Below are positions 7,720 to 11,834 of a stretch of DNA of 11,834 nt, piece after piece. How positions within the stretch are numbered: position 1 is the stretch's first letter; each line of letters begins with the position of its first letter. Source of the DNA: Gammaproteobacteria bacterium (GTDB lineage: Bacteria; Pseudomonadota; Gammaproteobacteria; S012-40). Both the position numbers and the translations under genes were made by a program. Under the pieces are notes generated by a model. That model was not told the origin of the DNA and did no database searches. It saw only the letters and a list, made by a program, of their open reading frames with translations. The DNA lies in the NCBI GenBank assembly GCA_026982215.1, contig JALSHN010000330.1, forward strand, positions 1 through 11,834, written 5' to 3'.

Positions 7720-8210
7720 GCGTTCCTCCGATCCAAAACAAACCGCGCTCTTTCCCGGCGTAACATTTCAAAGGGGGTCATGTGGCGAATCTTGAGCCCA
7801 ATGCAAACATTGGGGATCTTCACTTTTTTGATAGTACTGGAAGGTACTTCATGCGTCACAACCACAAAGTTATACGCCAGTGCGTGTGACACCAGATAAT
7901 AGTCTGCTGTCTGAAAAAAAGTGTTGATGGCTGCCGGGTCGTATCTCTGCCTCATGACCCAATTACTCACCGTGCCAAATGCAGTCACCACTTGGGCGTC
8001 TGGTTTCTGAAAGAAGTTTGGTTGCCTCTTAGCCCAGGTCGCCAGCTCATCATTTCCGGCAATCAATTCATCGGCTACTTTTTCAATACTAAAAACAATT
8101 CCCCTCTGATTGGCATCATCCAGCCAGTCCCAGAATGCCGGGCAAAAATCGAAGCCATAATGAAGGTTTTTTGCCTGAATAAAGACGTTGGCATCCAGAA
8201 GGTAAACCAT
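7716..8210 (-). CDS. DUF4411 PIN-domain protein, probable toxin RNase
   Basis: A 164-residue PIN-like protein of the DUF4411 type. The N-terminal VYLLDANVFIQA gives the first acidic metal ligand. An E near position 43-48 (SIEKVADEL), ADYYLVSHALAYNF with a third acidic residue (D103) and VVVTHE follow, so the PIN acidic set appears complete. The C-terminal KIPNVCIGLKIRHMTPFEMLR is characteristic of the family. PIN toxins cleave RNA, and DUF4411 proteins are commonly encoded right after XRE/ImmA-IrrE proteins as a predicted toxin-antitoxin pair, the arrangement seen here. The start used is the ATG overlapping the upstream stop (TGATG); a GTG one codon earlier is the alternative. The stop overlaps the start of an 18-codon ORF. 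Composition is more AT-rich than hsdM, as for other cargo. Confidence 0.92.
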   Translation of the reverse strand: MVYLLDANVFIQAKNLHYGFDFCPAFWDWLDDANQRGIVFSIEKVADELIAGNDELATWAKRQPNFFQKPDAQVVTAFGTVSNWVMRQRYDPAAINTFFQTADYYLVSHALAYNFVVVTHEVPSSTIKKVKIPNVCIGLKIRHMTPFEMLRRERARFVLDRRNA

Positions 8211-9385
8211 CACCCCACCCCTATCTCTTGCGCAAACTTCTTGAAAGTTTCCGTTTTAGAGACCCCCAGCAAGGCGTAGGCATCTCGGAATAAGGTTTGT
8301 CCTTCCAGGGTGCTGCTGATGAGGGCCATGGCGAAACGCTTGCTCACCCTACGGGAGAGAGTGTGGAAAAAGTTGCCCCCTTCTTCTTTCTTAGCCGGTC
8401 GTTCATAGGCCCGCAATCGCTGCAGTTCATCTTCATACGCCTGTTTATAGGCGTTCCAATCCAAAAATTTCGCATCGAACAGGCGCCGCAGGATTACTAG
8501 GGAGCTAACCTTAAATATCCGGGCCAGACGACTCAACTCCTGGGATAGCTCATTCCCGGGCTCGTAGTGCTCTTCCAGCACGGTCATGGGCACCAACATC
8601 TCCGCCGCCACCTGATTGCACCAGTGTTCCACTGTTTCTCGGGGATAGGCGTCCAGCCGGGCATCGGAGATCCCCGATTCACCCAGCCATATATGGGCCA
8701 GTTCGTGAGCCAGGGTGAAGGTTTTACCGGAAAGAGTGTCGCTGCCATTGATAAAAATCAGCGGTGCCAGATCATCCACCAGAACAAAACCCCGGAACTC
8801 TTCTGGGGATAATCGGCGATGGGTGTTGTTCCCCACAATCCCATTGACCATTACCAGAACACCAATCTGTTCCACCTGGTCAATAAACCGACTAAGGGCC
8901 TGTGTCCAGGTGGGAATGATATTGCGCTCCTGGATATCCAGCTTTACTCGGGCACGAATCTCAGCAGCAACAGCGTTTACGTCATCCTTCACGGTGGCTG
9001 AGCCAACAAAAGGCAGAGATGTCTCCCCCGTGGAGAGCAGGTAGTTTCGATACCACTCCTGCCGTTGCTGGCAAATGTAAATGGTCTCCAGCAATTCCGG
9101 GCTGGGCCGGGAAAGTCTGGCCTGAGGCATGGTGCGGAAATCCGGAACGGGCAGAGGTTCCTCCGGCGGCGCTTCCAGGAAAAGAAATCCCGAAGGCACA
9201 TGGAGGGTTTGGGCCAGGTGCTCCAGTTGCTTCAAGGTCGGCTGGGCTTCTCCCCGTTCCCATTGTGCATATTTCGGAAACGCCTTTTCCAGAGACTCCA
9301 CGGTGCGTCCGGCGCGTTCTCTGGCCCAGCGGAGAAGTTCCGGTTTGATGGGGATACGCAGTTTTATGTTTTGTTTATTCTCCAT
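8210..9385 (-). CDS. XRE-family HTH / ImmA-IrrE metallopeptidase-domain protein
   Basis: A 391-residue two-domain protein. Residues 14-70 form an XRE-type helix-turn-helix (AGRTVESLEKAFPKYAQWER, then LKQLEHLAQTLHVP). From about 170 onward lies the ImmA/IrrE (COG2856) domain with zinc motif HELAH at 227-231 and a downstream E-rich helix ETVEHWCNQVAAEMLVP at 250-266 that would supply the third ligand. Such proteins act as repressors or antitoxins, some cleaving a partner regulator on stress. Here it precedes the DUF4411 PIN gene with a one-base overlap, so antitoxin is the likely role. The start is the ATG inside the hsdM tail: 11-base overlap, GGAGG nine bases upstream. The longer open frame upstream is only hsdM in another frame. 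Self-regulation of the operon through the HTH is possible but not shown. Confidence 0.93.
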   Translation of the reverse strand: MENKQNIKLRIPIKPELLRWARERAGRTVESLEKAFPKYAQWERGEAQPTLKQLEHLAQTLHVPSGFLFLEAPPEEPLPVPDFRTMPQARLSRPSPELLETIYICQQRQEWYRNYLLSTGETSLPFVGSATVKDDVNAVAAEIRARVKLDIQERNIIPTWTQALSRFIDQVEQIGVLVMVNGIVGNNTHRRLSPEEFRGFVLVDDLAPLIFINGSDTLSGKTFTLAHELAHIWLGESGISDARLDAYPRETVEHWCNQVAAEMLVPMTVLEEHYEPGNELSQELSRLARIFKVSSLVILRRLFDAKFLDWNAYKQAYEDELQRLRAYERPAKKEEGGNFFHTLSRRVSKRFAMALISSTLEGQTLFRDAYALLGVSKTETFKKFAQEIGVG

Positions 9386-10919
9386 ACCCCAGCACCTCCA
9401 GATTCTTCTTGATCTGCGCCTCCAGTTTGTGCGCCTCGTCGAACTGCTCGTAGAGCCTGGCCGTGAGCTCCGCCATCTTTTCCTCGAAGGGCACGCCGTC
9501 GTCTTCTTTCTCTTCAACGCCCACATAGCGGCCCGGGGTGAGCACGTAGCCATGCCTGCGGATCTCCTTGATGGTGGCGGACTTCCACCAGCCGGGCTTG
9601 TCCTCGTAGCCCTCGCCCTTCTTCCAGGCGTGATAGACACTGGCGATCTGCTGGATTTCCTCTCGTGTTAGTTCCCGGTGCACGCGGTCCACCAGCCGTC
9701 CCATGCGCCGGGCGTCGATGAAAAGCGTCTCACCGGTACGGTCGCGGAAGCCGCGCCGGGGGTCGGCCTTTTTGTTGCGAGTGACGAACCAAAGACAAAC
9801 CGGGATCTGCGTGGTGTAAAAGAGCTGCCCCGGCAGGGCCACAATGCAATCCACCAGGTCATCCTCGACGATGCCCTTGCGGATGGCGAGTTCGGCCTTG
9901 GTGGAGGTGGAGAGCGAGCCGTTGGCCATCACAAAGCCGGCGATGCCGTTCGGGGCCAGGTGATAGATGAAGTGCTGAATCCAGGCGTAGTTGGCGTTGT
10001 TCGCGGGCGGCACGCCGTATTTCCAGCGCGGATCGTCTCTGAGCCGTTCGCCGCCCCAATCGCTCATGTTGAACGGCGGGTTGGCGAGGATGTAGTCGGC
10101 CTTGAGGTCCTTGTGGAGGTCGTTGTGGAAGGTGTCGGCATGGTGGGGACCAAGGTCGGCATCGATGCGGCGGATGGCCAGGTTCATCTTGGCCAGCCGC
10201 CAGGTGGTAGGGTTGGACTCCTGGCCGTAGATGGCGATGTCCCCCAGCCTGCCGCCGTGCTCCTCGACGAATTTCTCGGACTGCACGAACATACCGCCCG
10301 AACCACAGCAGGGGTCGTATACCCGACCCTTGTAGGGCTCGATCATCTCGACTAGGAGCTGCACCACGCACTGGGGGGTGTAGAACTCACCGCCGCTCTT
10401 GCCTTCCGCTGCAGCGAATCGGCCGAGGAAATATTCGTAAACGCGACCCAGAGGATCTTTGACCCCGTATTCCTTCGCCTTTAGGTTGATATCGCCAACA
10501 AGCTTCACCAGCTCACCCAGCTTAGTCTTGTCAAGCGTGGGGCGCGAATAGTCCTTTGGCAGCACGCCCTTCAGACTCGGGTTTTCGCGCTCGATGGCGG
10601 CCATGGCCTCGTCGATCACCCGCCCAATCGTGGGCTGAGGCGCCTGGGCCTGGATGTTCTCCCAGCGGGCCTCGGGCGGCACCCAGAAGATGTTGGCAGC
10701 GAGATACTCGTCGCGGTCTTCTGGGTCGGTGTATTCAGTCTCCTGCTTGGCCTTGAGCTCCTCGTATTTCTCTAGGAAGGCGTCGGAGATGTACTTCAGG
10801 AAGATGAGGCCCAGGACCACGTGCTTATATTCGGCGGCGTCCATATGGCCGCGCAGCTTATCGGCCATCTCCCAGAGCTTGTTCTCGAAACCCAAATTGG
10901 CGCCGTTCGATTGTTTCAT
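9375..10919 (-). CDS. hsdM: Type I restriction-modification methyltransferase subunit (HsdM)
   Basis: Adenine-N6 methyltransferase subunit that protects host DNA at the site read by HsdS and forms the core on which HsdR docks. The 514-residue protein has the normal size. The helical N-terminal HsdM_N domain begins ANLGFENKLWEMADKLRGHM. GEFYTP follows at 177-182, SAM-binding motif I DPCCGSGG at 202-209 and catalytic motif IV NPPF at 280-283. The start is set at the ATG giving MKQSNGANLGFENK, where family similarity begins; the frame stays open another 39 codons upstream, but that part is not HsdM-like. No strong Shine-Dalgarno sequence precedes this ATG. The C-terminus IKKNLEVLGYGE overlaps the following gene by 11 bases. 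In many Type I loci hsdS would start here, so the four-ORF block between hsdM and hsdS is an insertion relative to that order. Confidence 0.97.
   Translation of the reverse strand: MKQSNGANLGFENKLWEMADKLRGHMDAAEYKHVVLGLIFLKYISDAFLEKYEELKAKQETEYTDPEDRDEYLAANIFWVPPEARWENIQAQAPQPTIGRVIDEAMAAIERENPSLKGVLPKDYSRPTLDKTKLGELVKLVGDINLKAKEYGVKDPLGRVYEYFLGRFAAAEGKSGGEFYTPQCVVQLLVEMIEPYKGRVYDPCCGSGGMFVQSEKFVEEHGGRLGDIAIYGQESNPTTWRLAKMNLAIRRIDADLGPHHADTFHNDLHKDLKADYILANPPFNMSDWGGERLRDDPRWKYGVPPANNANYAWIQHFIYHLAPNGIAGFVMANGSLSTSTKAELAIRKGIVEDDLVDCIVALPGQLFYTTQIPVCLWFVTRNKKADPRRGFRDRTGETLFIDARRMGRLVDRVHRELTREEIQQIASVYHAWKKGEGYEDKPGWWKSATIKEIRRHGYVLTPGRYVGVEEKEDDGVPFEEKMAELTARLYEQFDEAHKLEAQIKKNLEVLGYGE
9382..9406 (-). 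repeat. Junction repeat copy 1 (J1), hsdM tail
   Basis: First copy of the junction element (core CTGGAGGTnCTGGGnTATGG) at the 3' end of hsdM. It encodes NLEVLGYG and holds GGAGG plus the ATG of the XRE/ImmA-IrrE gene. It is probably the ancestral position, because an LGYG-like tail overlapping the next start is common in hsdM genes. Confidence 0.75.
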
Positions 10920-10939
10920 CGTCTGTTTTTGCGGTTTTA

Positions 10940-10955
10940 CGTTTCCCCGGAAACG
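10940..10955. promoter_or_regulatory. Palindrome in the hsdM leader, candidate operator or hairpin
   Basis: CGTTTCC, a two-base centre and GGAAACG form a perfect 7+7 inverted repeat ending 20 bases before the hsdM ATG. Its place in the leader of the first gene fits an operator for a small regulator or an RNA hairpin affecting hsdM translation. A lone half-site GGAAACG occurs at 11444-11450. No regulator is assigned; the XRE protein of the operon is one candidate. Confidence 0.3.
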
Positions 10956-10959
10956 CTGA

Positions 10960-11530
10960 GGCCCCCAGCCTAAAAGACCCGCTTGCTGCCTGCCTGTAAC
11001 CTCTGGCAAGCTACAAGTCGGTGGTCCGAGATTCAAGGCTGCCAGCGCAGACAGGACGGGGCGTTACCGTCTGTGGTGCCGAGCCGTCTACGGATTTATC
11101 GGGACGACGCTCGCAATGCCGAAGCGATCGGGAATTGCCGAACGTGGGCGTACCTGTCGAGTAATGAATAAGCCCGGCGGCGTCTCGGGCGTTGTCTTGC
11201 AGCGTCGACCTGTGCATTCGATACTGTACGGGTACGAAAACGCTGGATTTTCCGGAGCCGACGGCGATGGGGGAAATAGCCCGATAGCCTGTCAGCCGAG
11301 ATGCTCCAGCGTTTAAGCCCAACAGTAACTTGGGCTGATCCGTCCGGGAAGGTGGTGACAGGACCGTCCACCTGAGCAGGCAGGTCGAGAGGCACGGGCT
11401 GTCTCGAAGCGTTGTTGCGTGTCGGTAGGGACTGTGGGACTCAGGAAACGGAGCTCCGGGATGGGCCTCCAGGGAAGAGGCGAAGCGCCCCCAAAACAAA
11501 CCCTTCCCTGTCCACTCGCCTGGAGGCACT
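10960..11530. other. Gene-free region rich in inverted repeats, candidate structured RNA
   Basis: About 570 bases between hsdM and the tRNA terminator without a credible protein gene. The longest frame (minus, 11011-11535) shows no recognisable domain and no ribosome binding site. Many inverted repeats are visible: ACA-GACGG/CCGTC-TGT (11051-11074); GAGC-CGTC/GACG-AC-GCTC (11081-11112); AAACGCTGGA (11238-11247) with TCCAGCGTTT (11305-11314); AGCCCAA/TTGGGCT (11316-11336); AGGTGG/CCACCT (11350-11373); GCCTC-CAGGGAAG (11465-11477) with CTTCCCTG (503-510 past 11000) and GAGGC (11523-11527). The palindrome CGGAGCTCCG is at 11449-11458. The density suggests a folded RNA, perhaps part of a group II intron scaffold or an unnamed ncRNA, but I cannot assign a family or a strand. 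Confidence 0.4.
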
Positions 11531-11533
11531 ACC

Positions 11534-11568
11534 AAAAAACAGAAACCCCTGCCGTCTGGCGGCAGGGG
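11534..11568 (-). terminator. Intrinsic terminator of tRNA-Asn
   Basis: Reading the minus strand, a 9-bp GC-rich stem (CCCCTGCCG with CGGCAGGGG, 11546-11568, five-base loop) is followed by TTTCTGTTTTTT. It starts 12 bases after the tRNA 3' end and would stop transcription of the tRNA before the R-M operon, so the operon probably needs its own promoter. Confidence 0.88.
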
Positions 11569-11580
11569 CTACGCAGCGGG

Positions 11581-11653
11581 CTCCTCGGGCAGGGCTCGAA
11601 CCTGCAACCCCCTGGTTAACAGCCAGGTGCTCTACCAATTGAGCTACCGAGGA
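11581..11653 (-). tRNA. tRNA-Asn (anticodon GTT)
   Basis: A complete 73-nt cloverleaf: acceptor stem TCCTCGG/CCGAGGA, D stem GCTC/GAGC, anticodon stem CCTGG/CCAGG with loop CTGTTAA (anticodon GTT), T stem GCAGG/CCTGC with loop TTCGAGC, and discriminator G73 as expected for Asn. CCA is not encoded: the bases after G73 are CCC, so the tail must be added by the CCA enzyme. tRNA 3' ends are common integration sites, and the defence operon lies on that side. Confidence 0.98.
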
Positions 11654-11669
11654 GTGAAGCGGCCCGTAA

Positions 11670-11697
11670 ATTACAACGGCCTGTCGGCCGCCGTCAA
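11670..11697 (-). promoter_or_regulatory. Probable sigma70 promoter of tRNA-Asn
   Basis: On the minus strand TTGACG (11692-11697) and TGTAAT (11670-11675) match the -35 and -10 hexamers at five of six positions each, with a 16-base spacer. The expected start lies about ten bases before the tRNA. The spacer contains the small palindrome CGGCC/GGCCG. Confidence 0.6.
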
Positions 11698-11834
11698 GCA
11701 GGCACACCTCGCTTGACGACCTTTTCAAACGCGCAAAACGGCCACAGGTTCACCCGAATAAACAGCCGCCTCCTATCGCTTTTCTGGCGAATCTCGGCTG
11801 GCAGAGCGGCGACGCAACGCATTTCGGGCCGCTC
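11698..11834. other. Right flank with no recognisable gene
   Basis: About 137 bases upstream of the tRNA promoter up to the window edge. No open frame, RNA or repeat could be supported. Confidence 0.4.

Noticed and set aside
8207..8230. Possible fourth junction repeat at the XRE/PIN border (GGGGTGATGG, EIGVG tail)
   Set aside because: It shares only G-rich sequence around the start; the CTGGAGG core and the LGYG frame are absent.
7135..9406. CRISPR-like reading of the three junction repeats
   Set aside because: Only three imperfect copies, separated by whole genes rather than short spacers, and each is explained by coding plus Shine-Dalgarno use.
9386..9640. Upstream extension of the XRE/ImmA-IrrE gene to 476 residues
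   Set aside because: The extra residues are hsdM read in another frame, with an arginine-rich, low-complexity composition. The ATG at 9385 has a proper ribosome binding site.
10920..11036. Upstream extension of hsdM by 39 codons
   Set aside because: The extension does not resemble HsdM, while the protein from the ATG at 10919 starts exactly like the family. The leader palindrome would fall inside the extension.
11081..11112. Resemblance to a group II intron domain V (starts GAGCCGT, 32 bases)
   Set aside because: The two-base bulge comes after only four pairs, there is no GNRA-type loop and the 3' strand does not match the consensus. No reverse transcriptase is present in the window.
11011..11535. 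174-codon open frame on the minus strand between the tRNA terminator and hsdM
   Set aside because: No recognisable domain and no ribosome binding site. It spans several inverted repeats and overlaps the tRNA terminator T-run, so it is more likely chance openness in GC-rich DNA.

Overview
The window is a defence locus, most plausibly from a proteobacterium. The moderately high-GC backbone genes, the style of the Type I restriction-modification (R-M) proteins and the tRNA-Asn sequence suggest this; it is an inference and no species is claimed. Every protein gene I support lies on the minus strand, so the operon reads from about 10,920 down to 547. Order: hsdM (m6A methyltransferase), XRE/ImmA-IrrE metallopeptidase-like regulator, DUF4411 PIN protein, an 18-codon mini-ORF, a small PD-(D/E)xK nuclease-like protein, hsdS (specificity), a DUF3800 protein, an Abi_C-like protein, hsdR (translocase/nuclease). 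Most adjacent genes overlap or lie within a few bases, so they look co-transcribed and translationally coupled. No promoter could be assigned to the operon.

The right edge (11,581-11,697) holds tRNA-Asn(GTT), also on the minus strand, with a plausible sigma70 promoter and a clear intrinsic terminator. Between that terminator and hsdM lie about 600 bases with no credible protein gene but many inverted repeats, possibly a structured RNA or a remnant of one. The left edge (1-546) holds no recognisable gene.

The most unusual feature is at the hsdM/hsdS junction. The overlap where the hsdM tail (NLEVLGYG) contains the Shine-Dalgarno sequence and start codon of the next gene occurs three times: at the end of hsdM, in a short ORF before the PD-(D/E)xK gene, and at the end of the PD-(D/E)xK gene just before hsdS. 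Each copy keeps GGAGG nine bases before an ATG. This looks as if cargo genes entered between hsdM and hsdS, each arriving with or creating a copy of the coupling junction. The cargo is visibly more AT-rich than hsdM and hsdR.

The second unusual feature is in the Abi_C-like protein just upstream of hsdR. Its C-terminal segment (VDWAKRE, then a KR-rich helix) closely resembles the C-terminal segment of HsdR (VDWSKRE). This suggests that a second effector may dock on the same partner as HsdR.

Taken together, the locus reads as a complete Type I R-M system with an embedded toxin-antitoxin-like pair, a small nuclease, a DUF3800 protein and an Abi-type protein. The functional links between cargo and R-M are inferred from position and sequence resemblance only.
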